Below, one piece after another: positions 44,059 to 54,497 of a stretch of DNA of 64,000 bases. Position 1 is the first letter of the stretch; each line of letters begins with the position of its first letter. Position numbers and translations under genes: made by a program. The notes under the pieces were generated by a model. The model did no database searches. It had not been told where the DNA came from and was given only the letters and a program-made list of their open reading frames with translations. This stretch comes from Guadua angustifolia (Eukaryota > Streptophyta > Magnoliopsida > Poales > Poaceae), in contig CM070520.1 of the NCBI GenBank assembly GCA_036346375.1, positions 51,354,198-51,418,197 of the forward strand, read 5' to 3'.

Positions 44059-44229
44059 CGTCGTTTCTTAGTCTAGAAGAAGCACTGAAAATTAACGAAA
44101 ATAGATCATGTTTCATGTAAAGCTGATGGTACTACTCTAAAACGGCGTGGAAGACGGCGGGGAAGAGATGGTAGAAAGGATGGGCGGCGACGCCGAAGAT
44201 GTTCCTAATGTAAGTCGGCCAAATACTAT

Positions 44230-44500
44230 CGACAAGTATACTTATACATATACATAGAAATCTCACATATACATAGAAACTTCACATATACATAGAAATT
44301 TCAAAATTCACTAGAAATTAGAAAAATTCACATGATACATATACATTTGACATGATACATATACATTTCAAACTTCACATATACATAGAAATCTCACATA
44401 TACATAGAAACTTCACATATACATAGAAATTTCAAAATACAATGAAATTAGAATAATTCACATGATAGATATACATTTGACATGATACATATGTTCTTTA
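44230..44500 (+). repeat. Nested tandem repeats (ACATATACATAGAAA)
   Basis: A 15-16-base unit with CATATACATAGAAA is repeated several times, and a larger block of about 130 bases (44240-44350) recurs almost unchanged at 44375-44495. Simple AT-rich sequence with no coding role. Confidence 0.8.
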
Positions 44501-45227
44501 GAATATTATTGCTTATTTGCTCAATAAAAAATAATGAATCATTTTTATTCCACACTAATATGATTTTTAAAAAAATAAAATAAGGTTATAAATCCACAAC
44601 TAGAATGTTAGTAGTCTATTACACCAAAAGAAAGCAAAGCGATCATTCCATGTCAACCAAGTACGTCACCTCGTCACCTCTGCCTCCACCCTCACCGGGA
44701 AGAAGCGTCCCGCGCCATCCTCCTCCTCCTCCGACGACGAAAAGCTACGACTCGTCGGAGGGATATCGCGACGGCCGAGCCGGAGGATGACCTGCATCGA
44801 GCCGGCTTGAGCGAGGACCCGATGGCAGAGCGAGGACTCACGACCCTCCGCCTCCTCCTCCTCCCGACGATGAGTAGCTAGTCTTTTGTAGTTAAAGTAT
44901 TTTTGTAATGCTTCTTATAATGCAATCTATAAAGCATTATAATGCTTCTTATAATACTTTTGTAATTATCTTCTTATATATATAATGCAAGCTAATACTT
45001 CTCATGCAATCCAAGAGTCTTTTTGTATGGTGCGATTTGTCGATTTCAATTGATCATCACAGCATTTGTTCTTACTTTTCAAACCGCAAGATCATTGCTT
45101 GTTGGAGACACCAACAGGATCGATGACTCACATCACCCCGGCTGAAGACACCAACCGTATCGATGTGAAGAGTTGCTAAAACTCAAAACAATTTTGGTGC
45201 CCTTCGGTTAATAATAAATCTTCCTCC
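44501..45227. other. Spacer between the two CACTA genes
   Basis: A GC-rich patch at 44650-44880 holds a short plus-strand frame (from 44650, Pro-rich, about 46 codons) with no recognised domain. Around 44890-45000 a TTATAATGCTTCTTATAATGC motif is repeated. At 45105-45175 GACACCAACCGTATCGATG motifs resemble the subterminal repeats of this element although they are internal, hinting at rearrangement or a nested fragment. Confidence 0.35.
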
Positions 45228-45302
45228 CCTTGGCTATCGCGGGCGCTTAGAGTGAGCTCGCTCTGCCAGGAGGTCTCGGGTTCGATCCCCGCTCGCACCC
45301 CC
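45228..45302 (+). repeat. tRNA-like sequence, probable SINE head
   Basis: CTTGGCTATCGCGGGCGC is followed about 40 bases later by CGGGTTCGATCCCCG, a full pol III B-box with a paired T-arm. The A-box-like part is imperfect, no acceptor stem closes, and T-rich sequence follows at once. A genuine tRNA is therefore unlikely; a tRNA-derived SINE promoter remnant fits better. Confidence 0.4.
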
Positions 45303-45349
45303 TAGTCTTTCTTTTTCTTTATTTCTTTTTTTATTTACTATTTAATGAC

Positions 45350-45640
45350 TTCTTTTTTTTATTTGCTGTTTAACGATTGTTTCATTAAATAATTTGTAAA
45401 AATGCTTTTACCACTTTAGATTCATTTAGCATTTCTTTTGTTTTTTTTAAGATTTCTTTTTTTTATGTACTGTTTAACGATTGCTTCATTAAATAATTTG
45501 TAAAAATGCTTTTACCACTTTAGATTCATTTAGCCTTTTTTTAAGATTTCTTTTTTGTTTATTTACTGTTTAACTATTGTTTCATTAAATAATTTTTACA
45601 AATGCTTTTTCCACTTTAGATTCATTTAGCAATCTAATAT
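45350..45640 (+). repeat. ~100-bp tandem repeat, three units
   Basis: Units centred on GTTTAACGATTG (45369, 45472 and, as GTTTAACTATTG, 45568) contain TTCATTAAATAATTTGTAAA and CCACTTTAGATTCATTTAGC. Periods are about 104 and 96. The array begins soon after the tRNA-like sequence, so it may be an amplified SINE or element tail. Sequence from 45641 to 45950 is AT-rich without a gene. Confidence 0.8.
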
Positions 45641-45990
45641 AAATTAAAAATATTTTCCAAAGAATCTAATATAAAAAGTAATTTTTGCACTCTTATAATT
45701 CCATTGCAAATTGTCACCTTGTTATATAAATTCACCTTTTATAGTTTCTATGATCCAAAGAATCTAATATTAGTACAGAGGGACTTTGAACAATATTGTT
45801 AGTCAAATATCAGTACAATTTGAATGAAAATACGAGCAACAGGAGAACCACTAGAGGAATGAGAAACTAGTATGTTATTAGTCTATTACAACAAAACAAA
45901 GCAAAGCAATCCTTATTTGCTAACACACTTTGCTTTTACAAGTGATCCTTCATTATGATCGCGCGTCGAGGGAGATTCCTCTCAGATCAT

Positions 45991-48900
45991 TCAGACACTA
46001 ATGTCTACGCCCACCGTGAAAGGAGGCAGCTCGTCGAACTGATTATACTCTTCTTCGTCCGTGACGCCCTCAACTCCGACAATCCTTCTTTTACTTGGAA
46101 GAACCACGTGGCGCCTTGGCTGATCTCTACTGCTATTCTTCTCCTTCTGCTTTTTTGGTTTGATGTCCATGTCCATCACATAGAATACCTGTGTCACATC
46201 ATTAGCGAGCACGATCGGTTCGTCCCTATAGGCCACTTGCTTGAGGTCCACAGTTGTCATACCGCACTTATTGATATCCACAGCTGTCAGTTTGACCCAT
46301 TGGCACCGAAACAGAGGAACTTTTAATGGCCCGTACTCGAGCTCCCAGATCTCCTCTATGAAACCATAGTAGGTGTCCATCTTTCCATTTTTGTCCAAGG
46401 CATCTATACGGACGCCATCGCTTTTGGTTGGTGCTCTTGCTATCCCGGGTCGTCGTGTAAAATGTGTAACCATTTATATCATACCCTTGGAATGATACGA
46501 TTGTTGTGTATGGTCCCGAGCCAAGAGTTTCAACTGCTCATCGTCTGTCTGTTTCCCAACAGCTTCTTTTTGTAACCAATCGCGAAATGATCCATTTGCT
46601 CGATCATGATCCACTTATCCGACTTCTCTGGGTATTGGGCGCGTAGACTCATCTCGTGATCATAGATATACGGAGCTACTCGCTTGCTTGTTTCAATACC
46701 ATGAAATGTGCTTGTTTAAATGAAAGTAGATCGTCGCTATAGGATTCTTTTCTCCCTAAAGTCCCTTTTCCACGTAGCCTCCCCTCATGGCGTGATACAG
46801 GGACGCCAATCGGATTCAGATCATCAATGTAACTGTGCTGACACCCTGTGCAATGCAGCCTTCTGGGCGAGACCGGTTACGAACATACTTCTTTAGGATA
46901 CCCATGTACCTCTCGAAAGGGAACATGTTGTGGAGGAACACAGGTCCGAGAATTTCTATCTCTTTAACAATGTGAACCATGAGATGGACCATAATATCAA
47001 AGAAGGATGGAGGGAAGATCATCTCAAGGCTAACCAGACTATTGACCATGTCATCATGCAGATTAGATACCTTATTCGGCTCGATGACCTTCTACGACAC
47101 CGCGTGAAGAACGAACACGCCTTTATGATTGTCCCTCGTACCCAATCTGCGTAATACCTCGCACCGCCACTGGGAGCAACTGTGTCATCAACACGTGACA
47201 ATCATGGGATTTTATGTGTATGATTTTATTCTCTTTCGTGTTTATGAGTCTCCTTATGTTTAAGGAGTATCCAGAAGGGACCTTCACATTGTTCAAGAAC
47301 TTAATCATGTTTTTTTATCTTCCTTGCTCAGAGTGTAGCTCGCGGGGTGGAGGTAATGTTGTCCTTTCTCTCTCTTTTCCGGATGTAGGTCGTTCCTGAT
47401 TCCCAGTAGCTCTAGGTCCTTTCGTGCTTGAAGTGTATCTTTTGATTTGCCGTACATATCTAGGAAACCTAGCAGGTTCACGCAGACATTCTTCGTGATA
47501 TGCATGAAGTCCAATGAGTGGCGGACCTCTAAGTCTTTCCAGTAAGATAAGTCCCAAAATATTGACTTCTTCTTCCAAATGGCCTTCGTGACCTTGTTCA
47601 CCAGATGTGTTTGCTACGTGACCTTTTCCAAATACTACTTTCAGATTCTTTACCAAAGAAAATACAAGCGTCCCACTGCGATGCATGGGCCTCTTACGTT
47701 TCTCTTCTGTCCCATCAAAATTCTCACACTTCCTCCGTTACGGGTCCTTCATATGGAGGAACCTACGGTGGCCCATGTACACAACCTTTTGAGAGTTTTT
47801 TAGGTACTTGCTGTCCGTATCCTCTAAGCAGTGGATGCAGGCTTTATATCCTTTGATAGATAGGCCCGATAGGTTACCAAGTGCAGGCCACTCGTTGATG
47901 GTTACGAATAGCAATGCACGAGAGTGAAGTGCTCTCTTTGTACTCATCCCATAAACGCACACCATCGCTCCACGTTGTTAGCAGATCTTCAACCAATAGT
48001 TTGAGGTACACATCGATGTCGCTTCGTGTTGCTTCGGCCTTGATAAGCAATGGCATCATAATGTACTTCCACTTCATACACGTACCAAAGAGGAAGGTTG
48101 TAGATATATAGAGTCACGGGACAAGTGCTGTGACTGCTGCTCATATTGCCGAACGGGTTTATCCCATCCGTACTCAACCCAAACCTTATGTTCCTTGCAT
48201 CCTCAGCAAAGTTCGGTATGTTCTATCGACTTTCCTCCACTGGGAGCCATCAGCAGGGTGCCTTAGCCTTCCGTCGTCCTTACGATTTTCTTTGTGCCAA
48301 CGCATCATCTGGGCAAGCGCTTTGTTCGCAAATAAACACTTCAACCGGGGGATTACAGGGAAATACCACACCACCTTAGCAGGATGTCTCTTCTTCTTAC
48401 GCTGCCCCTCTACCTCACCTGGGTCATCACGCCTGGTCTTATACCGCGAAGTTTTACACACCAGACAAGCTTCCAAATCCTCATACTCATTGCGATAAAG
48501 GATACAATCATTACGATATGCATGTATCTTCTGTACCTCCAACCCCAAAGGGCAGACAACTTGTTTGGCATCGTACGTAGTTTCAGGCAGTGTGTTCCTC
48601 TTTGGAAGTAACTTCTTTATGAGGCATAACAACTCGTTGAATCCCTTATCAGACAATCCATTGGTCGCCTTCCATTGCATTAGTTCTAGTGTGGTACGCA
48701 ACTTTTTATGGCCCTGTCGACAGTTTGGGTACAATAGTGTTCCGTGGTCCTCCCATAGGCGCTGGAACTTTTCGTAATGTCTTTCATCGATGTATTCTCC
48801 CTCTCCATCACGCAGCATCTGGTCTAGGTCATCATCACCAAACTCCCCCAATGTATCTTCGAAAGAACCATGTTGGTCAGCGTTCGGGATATTGTTGTCC

Positions 48901-49148
48901 GCCTCTTCTTCTTCACCGTCTTCCTATATAATCTTTTCATCACCGTGCTTGGTCCAACAGGTATAGTTTGACATGAAACCTCTTGTGAGCAAATGGAAGT
49001 GGAGGTGGCTATATTTTGGCCACTCCTTCTCATTTTTGCAGTCTATGCATGGACAACATATGTAGCCTGACGTCGTGTATGCATCGGCCGCACGAAGAAA
49101 ATCTTGCAAACCCTGCAAGAACTCCGGGGAGCGTCGGTCCATGTACAT
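45991..49148 (-). pseudogene. TNP2-type transposase of the third CACTA
   Basis: Minus-strand blocks in order: Transpos_assoc at 49148-48924 (CPCIDCKNEKEW, HLLTRGFMSNYTCW); a long intact frame at 48851-48186 (MQWKATNGLSDKGFNELL, YRNDCILYRNEYEDL, CLVCKTSRYK, WYFPVIPRLK, LRHPADGSQWRKVD); TNP2 core 48177-47738 (STDGINPFGNMSSSHSTCP, LYIYNLPLW, NEWPALGNLSG); 47686-47123 (YWKDLEVRHSLDFMHITKNVC, KSHDCHVLMTQLLP); DUF4218 at 47049-46816 (FLHNMFPFERYMGILKKYVRNR); DUF4216 at 46473-45991 (WELEYGPLKVPLFRCQWV, EYNQFDELPPF). Gene order and length fit a complete CACTA transposase. Frameshifts at about 48180, 47700, 47300 and 46800 break it. The acidic insert between blocks 1 and 2 is usual. Confidence 0.88.
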
Positions 49149-49940
49149 CTATCGCCGGTCCATCTACATTATGCTACATCAAGATAATTGTTAGCTCATT
49201 TTTCGATAATGAATTGTTGAACCAAAACCTAAATATTAGTTAGATCCACACCTTCAATTCGAGCAAAATAATAATCCAAGCAAAATCTAAACTCACACAA
49301 CAAGTTTTTGCAACCTACAAAAAGAATTGGTCAATCAGAGTCTGGATTCAAAATTCTGAATAAAATTCACGACAGCTTTGTTTACAAATTATGTTGAAAT
49401 TATAACACCCTAAAAATTATAACAACCACTACAGTCATGTTGAAATTGTAACACCCTAAAAATTTCTAAATTATTATTCAATCATTTATTTTTATTTATT
49501 TATTCTAAATCTCTATCACTTAATTAATGATGTTTTCAAAAATAATTTGTCGATGGAAATTAAAACCAAAATTATACTAGAAATAATTTTTCTAAGTTTA
49601 AAATATTCCAAAGTATTTTTGAAAACTTTTCTCAAATTTTGAACTCATTTTATATTTTCTATAAAGCCATTCATATTTCTGATATTATTTTAATTCGCAA
49701 ATGAATTTAAATTTCTTCTTTTCCACATAACTATTGCCGTTTGAAAATCCCAAACTCCATGATTTCCATGCACAATTCTCTCCCCAACTACGTGCAACCA
49801 AACCTCATCCTTCATCGATCGATGGAACTAAAACCTAAATTTAAGCTAGATCCACATATTAAATGCGAGCTACATTATAATCCAAGCAAATTCTAAGCTT
49901 ACACAACAAGTTTTTGTATCCTATTTGAAAAGAGCAAGCT
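49149..49940. other. 5' region of the third CACTA, AT-rich, no gene
   Basis: Strongly AT-rich DNA upstream of TNP2, with a repeated CCTAAAAATT motif (49410-49460). It precedes the tandem array and probably contains the transposase promoter, but no element could be chosen with confidence. Confidence 0.4.
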
Positions 49941-49944
49941 AGAT

Positions 49945-50460
49945 CTCTACATTTATGATCTTTCATCAATCATGGGAAAAGATCAATTTTTTTCATAATT
50001 CATGCAAAAAAGAGGCTCTGTTTAACACCAAATGATGTGAGGAATGATGTTTCTAACCTTAGTTAACTTGGTTGCGAGTAAAATGACCAAAATTTTGAAA
50101 TTTGGGTAGCACCTCCCTCTACATTCATAATCTTTCATCAATCATGGGAAAAGATCAAATTTTCTTCATAATTCAAGCAAAAAAGAGGTTCCATTTAACA
50201 CCAAATGAAGTGAGGAATGATGTTACTAACCTTAGTTACCTTGGTTATGTAGTAAATGACCAAAATTTTGAAATTTGGGCAGCACCTCCCTCTACATTCA
50301 TAATCTTTCATCAATCATGGGAAAAGATCAAATTTTCCTCATAATTCAAGCAAAAAAGAAGCTCCATTTAACACCAAATGAAGTGAGGAATGATGTTACT
50401 AACCTTAGTTACCTTGGTTATGCAGTAAATGACCAAAATTTTGAAATTGGCAGCACCTCC
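49945..50460 (+). repeat. 173-bp tandem repeat, three units, near the CACTA terminus
   Basis: Unit starts (CTCTACATT) at 49945, 50117 and 50290, so periods are 172 and 173. Units 2 and 3 are almost identical and unit 1 is more diverged. Each ends GACCAAAATTTTGAAATTTGGGCAGCACCTCC or a variant. Open frames cross the units, but the period is not a multiple of three, so a repeated protein is not encoded. Confidence 0.88.
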
Positions 50461-50539
50461 TCCCTTGAAGCTCTTGGTCAAGCTCCACCGTTCTTTCAAG
50501 ACCGAAATGATCTAGGTCCGCAGAGAGCGGAGGAGGAAG

Positions 50540-50831
50540 AAGTTTAAATTGGAACCTAGTAGACATAGTAGCGTTGGAAACACGAACCAAGATCGATGAT
50601 CTAACATCGATCGGTTAGTGTCATGAACCGTACTAATGAGACCTCGCTAAATAGTACCTATTCAGAATAAGAACCGCATCGATGTTAGATCATCGACTGC
50701 GGTCGTGCTTTGAACCGCATTAAGCCCCCTTGCAGACCTGTTGCTGTTGAACCGGATCATTGTAACTATCGATCCCGGTTGTGCCTAACCGCAGCGATGG
50801 GTCGGTATTAAAGGTCGGTTCTGTAGTAGTG
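50540..50831. repeat. Third CACTA right subterminal repeats and terminus
   Basis: GATCGATGATCTAACATCGATCGG, GAACCGCATCGATG, TAGATCATCGACTGCGGT and similar motifs in both orientations lead to the terminal TTCTGTAGTAGTG. They are the likely accessory-protein binding sites at the 5' end of this element. Confidence 0.7.
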
Positions 50832-51031
50832 ACATCTATCTATTATTGTATTATTAAACTGGTAGAAAAAGAAGACACACTATATCAAGGTGGAAAAAGA
50901 GAAAGATATACATATTTATTATGACGGATCTAGATTAACATAGTGTAGGTTAATCAGATATAAATTTTGTTATAGTTGTACAGGGAATATTATACACACA
51001 CACACACTATATATATATATATATATATATA

Positions 51032-51071
<40 letters not shown>

Positions 51072-51640
51072 AAAATGGTTCCATACCTCCTCAAAGATAT
51101 TGTTTAAATAATGTTGTTATACGTCTTTATCCTTTTGGGTATACTCTAATACTGATTATAAGATACTTCAAAGTGAGTTCCATGAAAAATTTCATTAAAG
51201 TCCACCCTTTATAGCATAATTTGTTTATATATAATTCTTTTACATACGGAAAAGGGTATGTAGCAAAAAATAAAAAATAAAAGGCATTGATGAAATTCTT
51301 CCAATCATATCACATTAGAGTATCTTAAAATTATTATTGGAGTCTACCGAAAGTGATAAAGGAGTATAAAGCGCTCATTTAAGTGGTATATTAGAGGTGA
51401 GAGTATGTACTCAGAGGATCAAGGCGCACTAAGAGGGAAGTGAATTGGTACAAACTAACACCTATACCTATTTTTTATTTTTATTAATTCTGAAAATTAC
51501 TAAAATAAAGATCAAACCTAAAAGATTAATCTAGAAAAATTATTCTAAGATCATGAAAGAAAAGATAATTAAATATGCAAACCAGCAAGCAATACTTAAT
51601 TGTTAATCCTGTTACAATTAAGTAAACTATACTCTCTCTA
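50832..51640. other. AT-rich flank with microsatellite, no gene seen
   Basis: Contains a (CA)n run (50993-51008) that passes into an interrupted (TA)n run of about 60 bases (51008-51070). The remainder (51071-51640) is AT-rich without recognised content. Confidence 0.55.
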
Positions 51641-51718
51641 ATCAACAAGCAGGACTACTTCTATTAGCTAGCTTGCTTTTCGATCAACCAGCAGGACTAC
51701 TACTAGCTAGTTTGCTTT
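51641..51718 (+). repeat. 42-bp tandem duplication
   Basis: Two copies of a segment containing AGCAGGACTACT and TAGCTAG-TTGCTTT lie at 51641-51679 and 51683-51718, with a 3-base loss in the second. Possibly a short footprint of a local duplication. Confidence 0.7.
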
Positions 51719-52640
51719 ACGCTGGGAGTAATATTTGACCTCGCCCTGTGCTTGCATGAGATTCCTGCCTACTCAGGTCTGGCTTTGCTGCAAGCCTGCA
51801 ACCGTGCTCCCTTTGGCGCTCCTGAGTCCTGCTGCTTTCTTGTGTCGACGGCCGCACAGAACGCCGTTTTTCTTTTCTGCGCCGCTTTTCTTTTCTCACG
51901 CCCGCGCGCGCCACACCAGAGCACCTTGCTCTTCTTTTCCATTTTGTGCGGCCCGCGGAAACTAGTAAGCATCCCTCCTATTTATACGCAACAAACCTTA
52001 GCTTCTTATCTCTACGATCTATATGCATACATATACACCTAGCACAATTATACTTAGCCTAATACATACGTACGTATACAACCAAAAACTTATACATGCA
52101 CATGTACGGTCCACCTACCGCTCTCTTGACTCACTTACCTGCACGATTTGCTGGACGCTAAGCTGCGTCGTCCGTCTGCGTAAACCTCTACGTGTCCCAT
52201 TTCATTGCACCTACGTCCTTCACGTGTTGCACCTCTTGCACCTGCAATCTTACGTGCCACCTACACTTCTGCGACCTCGCGTGCCACGCCTGCACCTCTG
52301 CGACCTTCACATGTGCTGCTCTTGGGCTATGTGCCACCTGCACATATTCTCCCAGACTTGCAGTGTATGTCCGTCTGCGTTTGCCTGCGTTGCACTTCCT
52401 TTTACCTGCGCTGCATCTCCTGTCACAAATAAAATAAACCCTTACAGTATATTCTTCCATAACAAATATTGTTGTTAAATTAATCATCACATATATATTT
52501 CGCAAATAGAATTAACATACTCCCAGGAGTACAGAAAAGGCTTCATATACACACACACACACTAATATAAATTTACAGTTGGTGGCAGCGATCCGTTCTT
52601 CCTAGAACCCCTCTCCATATCTCCAATAATGGTCAGTCAT
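51719..52640. other. Unassigned CT-rich region, no gene seen
   Basis: A pyrimidine-rich stretch (51720-51960) followed by CCTATTTATACGC (51979), which could be a promoter or LTR TATA-like box. 52130-52420 has recurring TTGCACCTCTTGCACC and CTGCGACCT motifs. Open frames on both strands are Cys/His/Arg-rich by composition only. It may be an unrecognised solo LTR. Confidence 0.3.
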
Positions 52641-52765
52641 TATAGCTAATTATTCTTTCTTGATTTACAGCCAGTCATGTATCTCTAAATATGGCTAATT
52701 TATAGCTAATTATTCTTTCCTGATTTATAGCCAGTCATATCTCTCTAAATATGGCTGATTATTAT
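52641..52765 (+). repeat. 60-bp tandem duplication
   Basis: TATAGCTAATTATTCTTT, then CCAGTCAT and CTCTAAATATGGCT recur at 52641 and 52701. Non-coding, immediately before the LTR element. Confidence 0.75.
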
Positions 52766-52949
52766 AGTAAAATCCCTGATTATTGCTAGTAATTCATAAT
52801 TAGCCAATCATTCATTTTGTACTCTATATATGTTGTACAATTTTCACAGAATCAATCAAGAGAATTCATTCAAGATCTCCCACGTCATGTCGCCGCGGCG
52901 AATGAACTTGTCAGCGTACTTCGCGCTGGGGTACTCTCTCCGACGTACA

Positions 52950-53770
52950 AAGCCCTTCCACGTGGCGGCTTCGGCGGACGGGCGGGCGAAGCACGCCACG
53001 CCGCCAAAGCCGCCCACGGGCGCCCGGCGAAAGTGGGCGACCACGCCTTACTACGCCCGCGCCACCCACGTGGCGGCTTCGGCGGACGGGCGGCGAAGAC
53101 GCCGCCGCCGATGCCGCCCACGCGGCGCCCGGCGGCAGTGGCGACCACGCCGCCGCCCGCGCCGGCCCACGTGGCGTTCGGCGGACGGGCGGCGAAAGCA
53201 CGCCCGCTGCCAAAAGCCGCCCACGGGCGCCCGGCGAGCAGTGGGCGACCCGCGCCGCCGCCGACGCCCGCCCACGTGGCGGCTTCGGCGACGGGCGGCG
53301 AAGCACGCCGCCGCCAATGCCGCCCACGGGCGCCGGCGAAAGTGTGGCGACCACGCCGCCGCTTGGCGCCAGCCCACGTGGCGGCTCGGCGACGGGCGGC
53401 GAAAGCACGCCCGCCACCAAAGTGTCTGCCCACGTGGCGCCGACGAGCGGTGGGCGACCACGCTCGCTTTCGCCAGCGCCACCCACATGGCGGCTTCGCG
53501 GACGGGCGGCGAAGCACGCCGCCGGCTAGGTGCCGCCACGGGCGCCCGGCGAGCATGTGGCGACCACGCCGCCGCTTCGACGGACGGGCGAAAGCACACC
53601 CCACCGCCGTGCGAGCCCACGGGCGCCGGTGAGCGGTGGCGACCACGCTCGCCGCCAGCGCCCGCCCACGTGGTGGCTCGCGCGCTTGGCGGGTGAGCAT
53701 GCCCCACCGCCAAAAGCCGCCCACGTGGCGCCGGGCGGCGGTGGCGACCACGCCTGCCGCCCGCCAAGAA
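52950..53770 (+). repeat. GC-rich ~100-bp minisatellite with G-box in each unit
   Basis: Eight or so units of about 100-107 bases alternate CCCACGTGGCGGCTTCGGCG with GCCCACGGGCGCCCGGCGAG and GGCGACCACGCC. CACGTGGC occurs at 52959, 53067, 53168, 53273, 53375, 53431 and 53722. Long open frames in all six frames here are a by-product of the composition and are not genes. Confidence 0.88.
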
Positions 53771-54055
53771 GGCAAAAGGTAGTGCAAGAAGCCTCGAAGC
53801 CTCCTCGCCTCGTCATATACTGCGTGCAAAGCGGCAGTTCGCAATGTCGATCTATCAACTACAAGGATTTCTGCAACAAGCCCATTCCTCTGACGCCTCT
53901 CACCTACCCATCAAAGAGAGGTCACGTACCGGGCGGACCGGGCGAGGCCATGCATCGGCATTTAATAAGGCCGGGGAACAGACAGACACAAGAAGGAGTA
54001 ATAAATGCATAAGGATCAAGATGATGACCCCGCTTTACCTACTCCTGCTAGCTGC

Positions 54056-54064
54056 CTATATAAG
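54056..54064 (+). promoter_or_regulatory. TATA box of the Tat-like LTR
   Basis: CTATATAAG lies about 340 bases before the LTR end, followed by a GCTTGGG- and AGCAAGAG-containing leader. This is the usual spacing for U3/R in long grass gypsy LTRs. Confidence 0.6.
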
Positions 54065-54397
54065 TGCCTTCGGTGCTTGGGAAAGGGGACAACGAGTCGA
54101 ACAAGCAAGAGTTCTGCAGTAGAGCCTAAGGAAGAACTTGTAACTCCCAAGCTCTGTACTGTACTAGTTTAAAACACTCTTCAAACAATCTAGCAGGAAG
54201 TAAGGCTATTACCCAATGCAAAGGGGGCCTGAACTTGGGTAAAATCTCTGTGTCATCCATAGTTCATAGCCGTCGGAATTCGCCGTGTGGGAATCACTAG
54301 GGTTTTCACCCTCTAGGGTTAGCTAGCCGCGAAGACGCCCTCCATCGAACAAAACCCGATTTGTAGACTCCGGGCCTGTCAGGTGGAATACGCCGAC

Positions 54398-54416
54398 TGG
54401 GGCGCGCCAAGTAGGG
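54398..54416 (+). promoter_or_regulatory. Putative primer binding site of the Tat-like element
   Basis: TGGGGCGCGCCAAGTAGG resembles the TGGCGCGCCAGGTAGG sequence that follows the 5' LTR in related grass elements, with one base altered and one inserted. The tRNA was not identified. Confidence 0.5.
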
Positions 54417-54497
54417 GGCTAGTGGTTGGTTTTCCCGGCTAACTCCCCGGCGAACTTCGGTGTTCTTTCTTCAAGAAGTCAGCCCGCGCGTCTGGAG

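Larger units (their letters stand above)
39957..50831 (-). mobile_element. Third CACTA (En/Spm) element, 10.9 kb
   Basis: The two termini match as inverted repeats over about 26 bases (CACTACTACAGAAC, then G-CCTTTA-TACCG) with only a few mismatches. The target duplication ACA is exact (39954-39956 and 50832-50834). Genes read on the minus strand: TNP2 (49148-45991) near the right terminus, then a Ulp1-associated ORF (44058-40570), the full complement for grass CACTA elements. Tandem arrays lie between and beside the genes. It is the least invaded of the three elements, yet both genes are frameshifted. Confidence 0.9.
52909..54397 (+). repeat. 5' LTR of the Tat-like element
   Basis: The start is placed at TGTCAGCG because similarity with the 3' LTR (63693 onward) begins there. 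The end is placed just before the putative PBS at 54398; it could lie some bases earlier. It contains a minisatellite in its first 900 bases and a TATA box near its 3' third. About 1.5 kb. Confidence 0.75.

Noticed and set aside
45228..45302. Functional tRNA gene
   Set aside because: B-box and T-arm are good, but the A-box region is imperfect and no acceptor stem closes.
49945..50460. CRISPR-like array
   Set aside because: The repeats are contiguous 173-bp tandem units without spacers, inside a plant transposon.
52817..53858. Several overlapping long open frames (up to about 319 codons)
   Set aside because: They arise on both strands from the GC-rich LTR minisatellite and encode only Arg, Ala, Pro and Gly repeats.
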